Shown here piece by piece: positions 46,747 through 55,661 of a stretch of DNA of 55,785 nt. The translations under genes and the position numbers were made by a program. This DNA is from Candidatus Aminicenantota bacterium (GTDB taxonomy: Bacteria > Acidobacteriota > Aminicenantia > Aminicenantales > Saccharicenantaceae): the NCBI GenBank assembly GCA_016867635.1, contig VGJC01000003.1, positions 1-55,785 of the forward strand, read 5' to 3'. Position 1 is the first letter of the stretch; each line of letters opens with the position of its first letter. The notes under the pieces are model-generated. The model saw only the letters and a program-made list of their open reading frames with translations, did no database searches and was not told where the DNA came from.

Positions 46747-49700
46747 TTACTTGAGCTCGCGGATCCGGATCGTCCGGAACTCGACGAGGGAGCCGTGGCC
46801 GAGGAAGCCGATGTGGCCCCTTTCCCGGGCCAGGCCGGGGTGGTCCCGGCCGTCCACGGTCCCTCCGGCGCTCGCCGCGTCGAGGTCGGCGTCGACGACG
46901 GTCGTCCCGTTGACGACGACCGTGACCCGCCGCCCGCTGACCGTGACCTCTTCGGAGTTCCATTCGCCCACGGGCCGAAGGACGCCCCGCCTGGCGGCCA
47001 CGACCCCGTAGATGGAGCCGTGGTACTGGTAGGGCCGGAGGTCCCAGTATCGCGGCGAGCCGTCCTCGAGGACCTGGATCTCCATCCCGGCGTAGGCGGC
47101 GTCCCCTTCGAGGGGGGCCCTAACGCCCAGGCCGTTGTTGGCGGCCGGGGTCAGCTTGAAATCGAAGCGCAGAACGAAATCGGCGTATTCCTTCTCCGTG
47201 AAGAGGTTGCCGCCCTTGCGCTCGGGATGCCCGACGAGCCTGCCGTTCTCCGCGACATAGCCTTCCGTGTCGCCCGTCCAGCCGGCGAGGTCGCGGCCGT
47301 TGAAAAGAGGGACGAAGCCCTCGGCGGTTTCAGCCGCGGCGATCTCCGGGACGGCCGTGTCTCGGGGGATCTCCCGGATGAAGATGTTCCTGAACCACAG
47401 GGGATCGCCGTGGGCCTGGAGCTCGATCTGTCCCGTCGGGTAGATCGGCTTGTCGCGCTCCCAATAATTCTCGAGCACGGTGTTGTCGACGACCATCCGG
47501 TCGTTGAGATAGACCGTGACCCGCTCGCCGATCATGACCACCCGGAACGTGTTCCACTCGCCCGCCGGCCGGTCGGCTTTCTCGAGGGGCCGGCTCGGCG
47601 CCTTCTGATTGTTATAGAGGCCGCCCGAGCCGGCCGGATTGGCTTCGGCGTCCCAGATCTGGACCTGAGGCGAGCCGCGGAGATAGAGGCCGCTGTCCCC
47701 GCCTGTTTCGATCTTCCAGTCGACGAGCAGCTCGAAATCCCCGTAGTCGCGGGCCGCGCGGAGGCTCTCGCCTTTCCCGTCGAAGACGAGCACGCCGTCC
47801 GACACGCTCCAGTGGTCCCGCATCCTCTCGTCGGCTTCGGCCTGGGCGGCGCGCAGCTCGTCCGGGGTCATGGCCGCCCGTTTCGGCGGGTCGGCCACGA
47901 GGCCCTTCCAGCCGGCCAGGTCCCGGCCGTTGAACAGGGGCGTGAAGCCGCCCAGCCTCAGCCGTTCGGAGATGATGTTCCCGATCCGGCCCCGCTCGGA
48001 CGGGTCCGGCTCCCCGGCCTCGACCCGTCGGAGGATCGAGACGGCCTCGTGACCGGAGAGCCACCGCTCGGAGGCGGATTGCGACGAGGCCATGTCCAGC
48101 AGGGCCGCGGCGGCGGTGTCCCGGAGAGCGGGGCTGTCGAGATGCTCCGAAAGCAGCCGGAACGACTCGGGCTCGCGGATCGCGGACAGCCCGACCAGGA
48201 CCGGCCTTCGGCCGCTGTCGTCCTTGGCCCGCTCGAGGGCGGTCCTGAGAAGCTCCAGCTTTTTGCGGTTCGGCAGGGCCGAACGCCCGACCGATTGGGC
48301 ATATCCGTGCAGGGCGAGGAGGCGGTTCCTGAGGTCGGGCGTCGTTTCGGCGACGCGCAGGAGCTCGACGGCCGCGCTGATGTCCGGCCATCGGGCCAGG
48401 GCCAGAACGGCGACGCCTTGGGCCTGAAGGTCCGGGCCCCGGGCCTCGCCGGCGACAGCCCGCAGGGCCTTCGTCCCGCCGAGGGCCGGGAGGACCCTCA
48501 AGATGGCCAGTTTCTCGGACGGTGAAGCATTTTTCATGAGGCCGAGGAGGGCGTCGGCCCGGACGGCGGGGTCGGGAGCCCTGCGCGCCGCGGCGGCCGC
48601 CGCTTCCTGGAGATGCAGGATATCTTCGGCGCCGGAAGCGGCCGCCAGCATTTTGATGAGCCGGGGCAGGTCTTCCTCGGAGGCCAGCTTGGCCAGGGCG
48701 GCGACGGCCGCCGCCCGGACGGCGGGCTCCGGGTCATCGGCCAACGCGTAAACCCGGCCGATCTCTTCCCGGGCTCCCTTCTCGCCGACGAGAGCGATCA
48801 AAAGGGCCCTGCCGGGAACGGGTGCGCTCTCCAACCGGCGGACGGCTTCGGGCACGACCGCGGCCCGGGGGAAGCCCAAGAGAGCTTCCTTCAATACGGC
48901 CAGCTCGGCCTCGCCCTCCGAATCGACGAGCGCGAAAAGGTCCGCAAGCGAAGCCTCGCCGCCCAATCGGGCCGCGGCCGGGATGGCCGCCGCCCGGACC
49001 GCTTTTTCCCCGTCGCTCAGGCTCCTGCGGACGAACGGGAGGGCTTCCTTGTCCCCGCGGCGGCCGAGCATGACGACGATGTCGGCCCGGGCTTCGGGAG
49101 CCGAGCTTCCAGCTGTTTCTATCCAGGCGGCCGTGGCCGCGCTCCCGGGGATGGCCGCCGCCAGCTCGAGGGCCGCGCCGCGCAGCTTGCGGCCGCCGGC
49201 GTCCATGGCCGCCAGGAGGTCGGGGAGGGCGCCGTCCTTGAGAACGGACACGAGCAAGCTCAGCGCTTGGGCCGCCACGTGGCTCTCTTCCGGGCCCGCG
49301 TAGGACGCAAGAAGCGCGCGGGCCACGGTCATGGCCTCGGCCGCCCTCCCGGACTCGGCGAGCCGCCGCGCGTAGAGGATGTAGAGCGAGGGCGCTTGCG
49401 ATCGCTCGTGGGGGGAGGCCGCGATGCGGGCGCGTTCGAGGACCGGGCCCGCGGCCGGGTCGCCGATGTTGGCCAGAGCGAAAAGGGCCGTCGTCCTGAT
49501 ATTAACGTCCGGGCTCGTCGCATAGGGGAGGAGCTTCTTCACGGCCTCGCGGCTGCGGAGTTCGCCCAAGGCCTTGACGAGGGCCGGACGGACGGATGAC
49601 GGCGACCGATCCAGGGCTTTCAGGAGGGCTCGGGCCGCTGCCGGGCCCCGGATGGCGAGAAGGGCCTGAACGGCGGGCTCGGCCAGGCGCTCGTCGCGCA

Positions 49701-50133
49701 GATAGCGCGCGAGAGGACGGACGGCCTCATCCTTTCCCGAGAGCTGGATCTGGGAGATGAGAAAGGCCTTGGCTTCCGCCGCCGGGGCGGCTTCGAGGCT
49801 TTTCAACACTTCTTTGACGAACGGACGGCGTTCGGCCTCGGCCCCGGGCCGGGTGACGTGGACGGCCAGGGCGTTCAGGGCGAACCGGGCTTTGCTGTCG
49901 TCTCCCTCCCCGGCGGGCAGGACGCGGCTGCAGATCTCCGAGACCGCTCCTGGGCCCAGGCCGAGAAGCTCCGCCGCCAATGCGTCCTTTTCAGAGGGGC
50001 TTTCGGCCGGGAAACGCTCCAGGATGCCGCCGACCCTGTCCCTCAGGCCGGGCGGCGGGCCGGACCCGAAAAGGGCCGCCGGCGGCCCGAACATCACGGC
50101 CGCGACGAGCAGGGAGAGAAGCTTCTTTGTCAT
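46747..50133 (-). CDS. HEAT-repeat protein with two C-terminal DUF1080 domains
   Basis: An 1128-aa exported protein. The ATG at 50133 is in an ATGA overlap with the Gfo/Idh gene and begins a signal peptide (MTKKLLSLLVAAVMFGPPAALFG). Residues ~30-720 are alpha-helical HEAT-type repeats (for example SPDVNIRTTALFALANIGDPA, DPEPAVRAAAVAALAKLASEEDL). Two DUF1080 (3-keto-disaccharide hydrolase/concanavalin-like) domains follow, each opening PLFNGRDLAGW (~733 and ~943). DUF1080 proteins cleave 3-keto-glycosides made by Gfo/Idh oxidoreductases, and the coupled gene is exactly that. The exact sugar is unknown. Confidence 0.85.
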   Translation of the reverse strand: MTKKLLSLLVAAVMFGPPAALFGSGPPPGLRDRVGGILERFPAESPSEKDALAAELLGLGPGAVSEICSRVLPAGEGDDSKARFALNALAVHVTRPGAEAERRPFVKEVLKSLEAAPAAEAKAFLISQIQLSGKDEAVRPLARYLRDERLAEPAVQALLAIRGPAAARALLKALDRSPSSVRPALVKALGELRSREAVKKLLPYATSPDVNIRTTALFALANIGDPAAGPVLERARIAASPHERSQAPSLYILYARRLAESGRAAEAMTVARALLASYAGPEESHVAAQALSLLVSVLKDGALPDLLAAMDAGGRKLRGAALELAAAIPGSAATAAWIETAGSSAPEARADIVVMLGRRGDKEALPFVRRSLSDGEKAVRAAAIPAAARLGGEASLADLFALVDSEGEAELAVLKEALLGFPRAAVVPEAVRRLESAPVPGRALLIALVGEKGAREEIGRVYALADDPEPAVRAAAVAALAKLASEEDLPRLIKMLAAASGAEDILHLQEAAAAAARRAPDPAVRADALLGLMKNASPSEKLAILRVLPALGGTKALRAVAGEARGPDLQAQGVAVLALARWPDISAAVELLRVAETTPDLRNRLLALHGYAQSVGRSALPNRKKLELLRTALERAKDDSGRRPVLVGLSAIREPESFRLLSEHLDSPALRDTAAAALLDMASSQSASERWLSGHEAVSILRRVEAGEPDPSERGRIGNIISERLRLGGFTPLFNGRDLAGWKGLVADPPKRAAMTPDELRAAQAEADERMRDHWSVSDGVLVFDGKGESLRAARDYGDFELLVDWKIETGGDSGLYLRGSPQVQIWDAEANPAGSGGLYNNQKAPSRPLEKADRPAGEWNTFRVVMIGERVTVYLNDRMVVDNTVLENYWERDKPIYPTGQIELQAHGDPLWFRNIFIREIPRDTAVPEIAAAETAEGFVPLFNGRDLAGWTGDTEGYVAENGRLVGHPERKGGNLFTEKEYADFVLRFDFKLTPAANNGLGVRAPLEGDAAYAGMEIQVLEDGSPRYWDLRPYQYHGSIYGVVAARRGVLRPVGEWNSEEVTVSGRRVTVVVNGTTVVDADLDAASAGGTVDGRDHPGLARERGHIGFLGHGSLVEFRTIRIRELK

Positions 50134-51401
50134 AGGCGCCACGGGGCCCTCATGGGCTGGTCGATCAGGCGGTTGGCCTCTTCGTCACCGACGAAACGCT
50201 CGGCGGCCGGGTCGAAGCGCAGGTGCCGCCCGAGCTGGACAGCGATCTTGCCCAGGTTGACCAGGGTGCAGGAGCGGTGCCCGTTGCTCTCGTTGAGGGC
50301 GAATTTCCGCCGTGTCCGGACGGCCTCGGCGAAGTCCGTGAGCTGCGGCTCGGGATCGGGCAGCCCGTCCGCGATCTCCCGGAGGCGGGGAATGTCGGAC
50401 TCGAGCCCGGGGAAGATCCTGCCGCCCGGTCCTTCCAGGAAGGGCGCGTCCCTGTCCCTGTTCTCGCCGTCCAGGACGATGACGCAGCCGTCGGCGTACT
50501 TCATCTCGATCCGGCGCCAGGAGCCGCAAGCGTCGGGGTGCTGCTGAGGGCAGTCGGCCCAGACCTCGACCGGGCTGGTGTCGTCCTTGCCGAGGAGGTA
50601 CTGGACGGGATCGAGGTAATGCATGCCCATGTCCCCGAGACCGCCGCCGTCGTAGTCCCAGTAGCCGCGGAAGGTCCCGTGGACCCGGTGCGGATGGTAG
50701 GGCTTGTACGGGGCCGGGCCCAGCCAGAATTCATAGTCGAGCTCGGGCGGCACGGGCTCGGGAGGGAGGTTGGTCAGGCCGCTCCAGTAGAATTTCCAAT
50801 CGAACCCCGTGGCCGCGCTGACCGTCGCTTTCAGAGGCCAGCCGAGAAGCCCGCTTTGGACGACCTTCTTGACGGGCTTGACGGCCGTGCCGAACCCGTA
50901 GAAGCGGTCCTGGAACCGGAACCAGGTGTTGACCCGGAAGATCCGGCCCGTCCGCTCGACGGCCCGGACGACGGCCCGGCCCTCGGCGATCGTCCGGGTC
51001 ATGGGTTTCTCGCACCAGACGTCCTTGCCGGCCTCGGCGGCGGCGATCGAGATCGGGGCGTGCCAGTGGGGAGGCGTCGCGATGTGGACGATGTCGATAT
51101 CCGGGCGCTCCAGGACCTCGCGAAAATCCGTATAGGCCGCGACGCCGGGGCCGCAGGCCTCGACGGCGGCCGCGAGGTGGCCCCGGTCGACGTCGCAGAC
51201 GGCCCGGACGACGGCCCCGGGATAGAAGAGATGGCCGCGGCCCATGCCCCCGACGCCGACGACCGCCCTGGTCAGCGTGTCGCTCGGGGGGGTAAAGCCG
51301 GGGCCGCCCAGAAGGCGGCGGGGGACGATGGTCCACGCGGCCGCGGCGGTCGCGCCCGTCCGGATGAATCCGCGGCGGGAGAGGGGCTTGGGTTGGCGCA
51401 T
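50130..51401 (-). CDS. Gfo/Idh/MocA-family oxidoreductase, Tat-exported
   Basis: A 423-aa NAD(P)-dependent oxidoreductase. The N-terminus has a Tat signal, PLSRRGFIRTGATAAAAW, so it is exported folded with cofactor. The Rossmann loop is VVGVGGMGRGH, the family Lys motif is CEKPMTRT, and the C-terminal region includes YWDYDGGGLGDMGMHYLDPV. Enzymes of this kind oxidise sugar C3 hydroxyls, and the overlapping DUF1080 gene would complete an oxidise-then-cleave route. A TATAAT box at 51415-51410 ends 9 bp before the ATG and there is no ribosome site, so the mRNA may be leaderless. Confidence 0.88.
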   Translation of the reverse strand: MRQPKPLSRRGFIRTGATAAAAWTIVPRRLLGGPGFTPPSDTLTRAVVGVGGMGRGHLFYPGAVVRAVCDVDRGHLAAAVEACGPGVAAYTDFREVLERPDIDIVHIATPPHWHAPISIAAAEAGKDVWCEKPMTRTIAEGRAVVRAVERTGRIFRVNTWFRFQDRFYGFGTAVKPVKKVVQSGLLGWPLKATVSAATGFDWKFYWSGLTNLPPEPVPPELDYEFWLGPAPYKPYHPHRVHGTFRGYWDYDGGGLGDMGMHYLDPVQYLLGKDDTSPVEVWADCPQQHPDACGSWRRIEMKYADGCVIVLDGENRDRDAPFLEGPGGRIFPGLESDIPRLREIADGLPDPEPQLTDFAEAVRTRRKFALNESNGHRSCTLVNLGKIAVQLGRHLRFDPAAERFVGDEEANRLIDQPMRAPWRL

Positions 51402-51409
51402 GAGAGGTC

Positions 51410-51415
51410 ATTATA
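51410..51415 (-). promoter_or_regulatory. -10 box (TATAAT) for the Gfo/Idh gene
   Basis: TATAAT on the minus strand so close to the ATG (51401) that transcription should start at or next to the start codon. Confidence 0.45.
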
Positions 51416-51562
51416 TTAAAAAAATGCAAAGAGAGCACCGCCTTTCGGGAAGAATCCGCGGGGGCCGCAGTCTAAACGGACGAATGGCCAATTCGTTCGC
51501 CCTTTTTCACGCCCCACCTTCAGTTTTCTTCTCCCAATACGCGGAAGTCCTCTGTTCGGCTT

Positions 51563-51681
51563 GGCGATGGGTATCGCCCTTAGCCCCCCGGCCCCCCCGG
51601 GAACCTGTCCCGACGGTTCCCCCGTCGGAGGCCGACGGGTCCCCCTCCGCTACGGGGGTCGTCAGGGCGACACCCATCGCC
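51563..51681. repeat. Long imperfect inverted repeat upstream of the first M14 gene
   Basis: Outer arms GGCGATGGGTATCGCCCT (51563-51580) and AGGGCGACACCCATCGCC (51664-51681) pair at 17 of 18 positions. Inside is a second hairpin, CCCGTCGG-AGG-CCGACGGG. It occupies much of the 343-bp gap between the divergent Gfo/Idh and M14 genes; I see no gene in that gap and no second copy in this window. Confidence 0.7.
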
Positions 51682-51744
51682 GCCTCGCGACGGACTTCCG
51701 GGAAATACTGGATGGAAGAAGCATCATCTATCAAGGAGGCCCCA

Positions 51745-53808
51745 TTGCGCTTGAAACAAGGAAACTCCGCGCTTCGCCGGGCGGTAGCCCTGCCGGTGTT
51801 CGCCGCGCTATGTCTGGCGATCGCGGCCGGCCCCGCCCGAGCCCAGGAATTCGCCAAGTACCGGAACTACGCGGAGCTGACCTCCGCTATCCAGGGCCTG
51901 GCCGGGACCTACAAGTCCCTGGCCCGCGTCTCGTCCATCGGCAAGACGCTCGGCGGCCGAGACATCTGGGTCCTGGAGATCGCCAACCCGGCGGGGGTCC
52001 CCGTCAAGGACAGGCCGGCCCTGCTCGTGGCCGCCACGTTCGAGGGCGACCACCTCGTCGGCGGCGAACTGGCCCTCTTCACGGCGGCCCACCTCCTCAA
52101 AAGCTACCCGGCCGACCCCGAGGTCAAGGACCGGCTCGACAACGCCGTCGTCTATGTCATCCCCCGGGTCAACCCCGACGGAGCGGAAGCGATGTTCGCC
52201 CCCGTCAAGACCGGACGGCGCACGAACGCCCGGCCTGTCGACGACGACAACGACGGCCGCGTCGACGAGGACGGCCCCGAGGACCTCAACAAGGACGGCT
52301 TCATCGCCGTCATGCGGGCCAAGGCCGCCGGCGGCGAGTACATGATCGACCCCGAGGAGCCCCGCCTGATGAAGAAGGCCGACCCGAAGAAAGGGGAGGC
52401 CGGCGGATACAAGCTCTATTGGGAGGGCATCGACAACGACAAGGACGGGTTCATCAACGAGGACCCGCCGGGCGGCGTCGACCTCAACCGGAACTTCATG
52501 CACGCCTACCCTTATTACCAGGCCGACGCCGGGCCGCACATGGCCAGCGAGATGGAGTCCCGGGCCCTGCTGGACTGGATCCTGACGCGCCGCCACGTCG
52601 CCGCCGTGCTGACGTTCGGCCACAGCGACAACCTCATCGTCCCGCCGACCTCGGCCGGGCGGCTTGGCCCGGCCCGCGAGCTCGACCTCGTCCGCTTCGC
52701 CGACGCGGCCAACGCCGGCGTCCGGAGCGTGGGCATGATCCAGACGGCGCCCGCTCTCGGGTTCGGGCGCAGGGGCATGGGCGAGTTTTCCTTCGAGATG
52801 CTCAGCCAATTGACGCAGGCGACGGCCGGGCCGGCGCAGGCCCAACCCGCCGACCGTTTCCGGATGCCGGATCGACGTCCGGCGACCACGGTCAACGCCG
52901 CCGATGTCGATTACTTCAAGTCCGCGAGCGACAAGTACATCGAACTGACGGGCATCCGGCAGCCCCTCCATGTCCGGGAACCGAAGGGCGCTTTCTTCGA
53001 GTACGGATACTATCAGTTCGGCATCCCGTCGTTCTCGACCCCGGGCTTCGGGACGGGTCCCGAAACGCCGGGCCAGAAGAGGATGCCGGGCGCCGCCCCG
53101 ATTGCCGGTGAAGCCCCGGGCCGCCCGGCCGGCCAGGAGCCCCGAGGCGGGGAGACGATGTCCATCATGGTCTCGGGCGGCGGGCAGGATGTCCTCCAGA
53201 TGATCCAATCCGGCCGCCGGACGGCGGCCGCCGGCGCGGCCCCCGGCGAGGGCGCCGCGCCCGTCCCGCCGGGGATCGACAAGCAGGTCCTTCGCTGGAT
53301 GGATTCCGAAAAGATCGACGGCTTCGTCCCCTGGACGAAGTTCCGCCATCCCGACCTCGGCGAGGTCGAGATCGGCGGGTTCAAACCGTACGCGGCCGTC
53401 AACCCGCCGGCGGAGAAGATCGCCGCGCTGGCGGCGGCCCATGCCAAGTTCGCCGTCCATCTCGCTTCGCTCTTCCCGCGGGTGAGGATCGCCGCGACCG
53501 AGGTCCTGAACCACGGCGGCGGGCTCTTCCGCGTCAAGGCCGAGATAGAGAACGCGGGATTCTGGCCCACGGCCCTGGCCCACGGCGTGGCCTCCCGGTC
53601 GGTCAAGCCGACCATGGTCCAGCTCGGCGTCGAGCCCGGGGAGGTCGTCTCGGGTCACGCCAAGACGGAGTTCTTCCAGGCCCTGGCCGGAAGCGGCGGC
53701 CGGGTCAAGTACGAATGGATCGTCCGCGGCAAGACGGGCCGGGTCGTGGAGCTCGTGGTGTCCTCCCAGAAGGGGGGGCGGGACTCGGTCCGGATCACCC
53801 TGAAGTAG
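51745..53808 (+). CDS. M14-type metallocarboxypeptidase-like protein with altered active site
   Basis: A 687-aa secreted protein. I start it at the TTG at 51745, right after AAGGAGG (51733-51739). This gives a clean signal peptide ending ARA-QE. The M14 fold is shown by YAELTSAIQGLAGTYKSLARVSSIGKTLGGRDI, VNPDG and VDLNRNF. The zinc motif reads EGDH where M14 enzymes have HxxE, and the region of the catalytic Glu reads PSFSTPGFG. Two DxDNDG-type acidic loops (DDDNDGRVDEDG, GIDNDKDGFINEDPP) may bind calcium. It may be inactive or bind metal differently. An active-looking paralogue follows after 10 bp. Confidence 0.8.
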   Translation: MRLKQGNSALRRAVALPVFAALCLAIAAGPARAQEFAKYRNYAELTSAIQGLAGTYKSLARVSSIGKTLGGRDIWVLEIANPAGVPVKDRPALLVAATFEGDHLVGGELALFTAAHLLKSYPADPEVKDRLDNAVVYVIPRVNPDGAEAMFAPVKTGRRTNARPVDDDNDGRVDEDGPEDLNKDGFIAVMRAKAAGGEYMIDPEEPRLMKKADPKKGEAGGYKLYWEGIDNDKDGFINEDPPGGVDLNRNFMHAYPYYQADAGPHMASEMESRALLDWILTRRHVAAVLTFGHSDNLIVPPTSAGRLGPARELDLVRFADAANAGVRSVGMIQTAPALGFGRRGMGEFSFEMLSQLTQATAGPAQAQPADRFRMPDRRPATTVNAADVDYFKSASDKYIELTGIRQPLHVREPKGAFFEYGYYQFGIPSFSTPGFGTGPETPGQKRMPGAAPIAGEAPGRPAGQEPRGGETMSIMVSGGGQDVLQMIQSGRRTAAAGAAPGEGAAPVPPGIDKQVLRWMDSEKIDGFVPWTKFRHPDLGEVEIGGFKPYAAVNPPAEKIAALAAAHAKFAVHLASLFPRVRIAATEVLNHGGGLFRVKAEIENAGFWPTALAHGVASRSVKPTMVQLGVEPGEVVSGHAKTEFFQALAGSGGRVKYEWIVRGKTGRVVELVVSSQKGGRDSVRITLK

Positions 53809-53818
53809 GAGACGGAAC

Positions 53819-55636
53819 ATGAGATCGATGATCAATAGGGAACCCGCAAAGAAGAAAGCGGCGCGGCTGTTCTCCGCGCTTCTCCTTGGGGCCGCGGCGC
53901 TCGTCCTCCTGTCGCCCTCCTCGCTCGGCCAAAAGGCCTCCGACCCGCCGTTCAAGGTCAAGCTCGACTTCAACCGCTGGCACGACGTTCCCGAGCTCTA
54001 CGCGGACATGAAGAGGCTCGAGGCCGCCTTCCCGAAGTTCCTCAAGCTCCGGTCCATCGGCAAGAGCCACAACGGGCTGGACATCATGCTGATGACCGTC
54101 AACAACCCGGCCACGGGCCCGGAGACGAGCAAGGCCGCCATGTACATCGAGGCCAACATCCACGGCAACGAGATCCAGGGCGGCGAGGTCTGCCTGTACA
54201 CGATCTGGTACCTCATGGAGAACTACGGCCGCATCGCCGACATCACCCGCCTGGTCGACGAGCGGGTGTTCTACATCATCCCCACGGTCAATCCCGACGG
54301 CCGGCAGTACTTCATGGAGGGGCCGGGCGGCAACGCCCGCACGGGCCACGTCCCGGTCGACGACGACAACGACGGCCTGTTCGACGAGGACCCGCCCGAG
54401 GACATCAACGGCAACGGCGTCATCGAGCAGATCCGGACGCGCGTCCCCGGCCGCGGCACTCACCGGATCAGCCGCCTCGACCCGAACATCCTGGAGCCCG
54501 CGCCCTTCGGCGAGCCGGGCGACTACATCCTCCTCGGCACGGAGGGCATCGACAACGACGGCGACGGCCTGATCAACGAGGACGGGCCGGGAAGCTACGA
54601 TCCCAACCGGAACTGGGCCAGCGACTGGCAGCCCAATTACGTCCAGGGCGGGGCCATGGACTACCCCTTCCAGCTGCCCGAGACGCGGGCCGTCAACGAC
54701 TTCCTCATGGCCCACCCGAACATCGCCGGCGTCCAGAGCTACCACAACACCGGGGGCATGATCCTCCGCGGGCCGGGGGCCGAGCCCGCGGGCGAATACC
54801 CGATGTCCGACGTCCGCTTCTACGAGGAGCTCGGCCGCAGCGGCGAGCGCATCCTCCCGTTCTACCGCTACCTCGTCATCTGGAGCGGCCTCTACACCGT
54901 CCACGGCGGGTTCATCGACTGGACGAACGACGGGCTGGGGGTCATCTCGTTCTCCAACGAGCTCTGGAGCGGCGAGCAGTACTTCACCAGCCCGGCCCTC
55001 AAGGACCAGCAGAAGGACCCGTCGAGCCCGATCGCGCCCCAGGTGTCGCGCTATTTCTTCGACCGGCATCTCGAGTTCGGCGACCAGTTCGTCGAATGGA
55101 CGCCCTTCGACCATCCCCAGTACGGGAAGGTCGAGATGGGCGGCGTCTGGAAGAAGTTCCAGGGCCGGGTCCCGCCGCGGTTCATGAACGAGGAGCTCTG
55201 CCACCGCAACATGGCCTTCACACTTTACCAGGCCGACGAGATGCCGATCGTCAAGGTGGGCGGGGCGTCGGTCGAGGCCGTCGGCGGCGGGGTCTTCCGG
55301 GTCTTCGTCGACATCACCAATCCCAAGACGGCGCCGACGATCATGGCCAAGGCGGCCCAGAACGGCGTCGTCCGGCCCGACCTGCTGACCGTCGAGGGCC
55401 GGGGCGTCGAGGTCATCGCCGCCGGGTTCATCGACAACAAGGAGGTCTACAAGGTCCGGCCGTCCGTGACCCCGCTCATCGACCAGAAGGACCTCAAGCG
55501 CATCCTGGTCCGCAACGGCCACCCCGGAAAGACCGCGCGGACCATCATGTACCTCGTCAAGGGCTCGGGGGCCATGACCGTCAGCTACGACAGCGTCAAA
55601 GGAGGGAAGGCGAGCGCGACCGTCAACCTGCGCTGA
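53819..55636 (+). CDS. M14-family zinc carboxypeptidase, secreted
   Basis: A 605-aa protein with an N-terminal signal (ARLFSALLLGAAALVLLSPSSLG). The zinc motif is intact, IHGNEIQGGE (about residue 114), with VNPDG, YDPNRNW, the third ligand His in VQSYHNTGG and a likely catalytic Glu in VISFSNELW. As in its neighbour, acidic loops DDDNDGLFDEDPPEDING and GIDNDGDGLINEDGPG resemble calcium sites. GGAGACGG precedes the ATG. It lies 10 bp after its paralogue and the two are surely co-transcribed. It probably trims peptides outside the cytoplasm. Confidence 0.88.
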   Translation: MRSMINREPAKKKAARLFSALLLGAAALVLLSPSSLGQKASDPPFKVKLDFNRWHDVPELYADMKRLEAAFPKFLKLRSIGKSHNGLDIMLMTVNNPATGPETSKAAMYIEANIHGNEIQGGEVCLYTIWYLMENYGRIADITRLVDERVFYIIPTVNPDGRQYFMEGPGGNARTGHVPVDDDNDGLFDEDPPEDINGNGVIEQIRTRVPGRGTHRISRLDPNILEPAPFGEPGDYILLGTEGIDNDGDGLINEDGPGSYDPNRNWASDWQPNYVQGGAMDYPFQLPETRAVNDFLMAHPNIAGVQSYHNTGGMILRGPGAEPAGEYPMSDVRFYEELGRSGERILPFYRYLVIWSGLYTVHGGFIDWTNDGLGVISFSNELWSGEQYFTSPALKDQQKDPSSPIAPQVSRYFFDRHLEFGDQFVEWTPFDHPQYGKVEMGGVWKKFQGRVPPRFMNEELCHRNMAFTLYQADEMPIVKVGGASVEAVGGGVFRVFVDITNPKTAPTIMAKAAQNGVVRPDLLTVEGRGVEVIAAGFIDNKEVYKVRPSVTPLIDQKDLKRILVRNGHPGKTARTIMYLVKGSGAMTVSYDSVKGGKASATVNLR

Positions 55637-55661
55637 AGACGGGCTCTGTCGGCTGCCGAGG

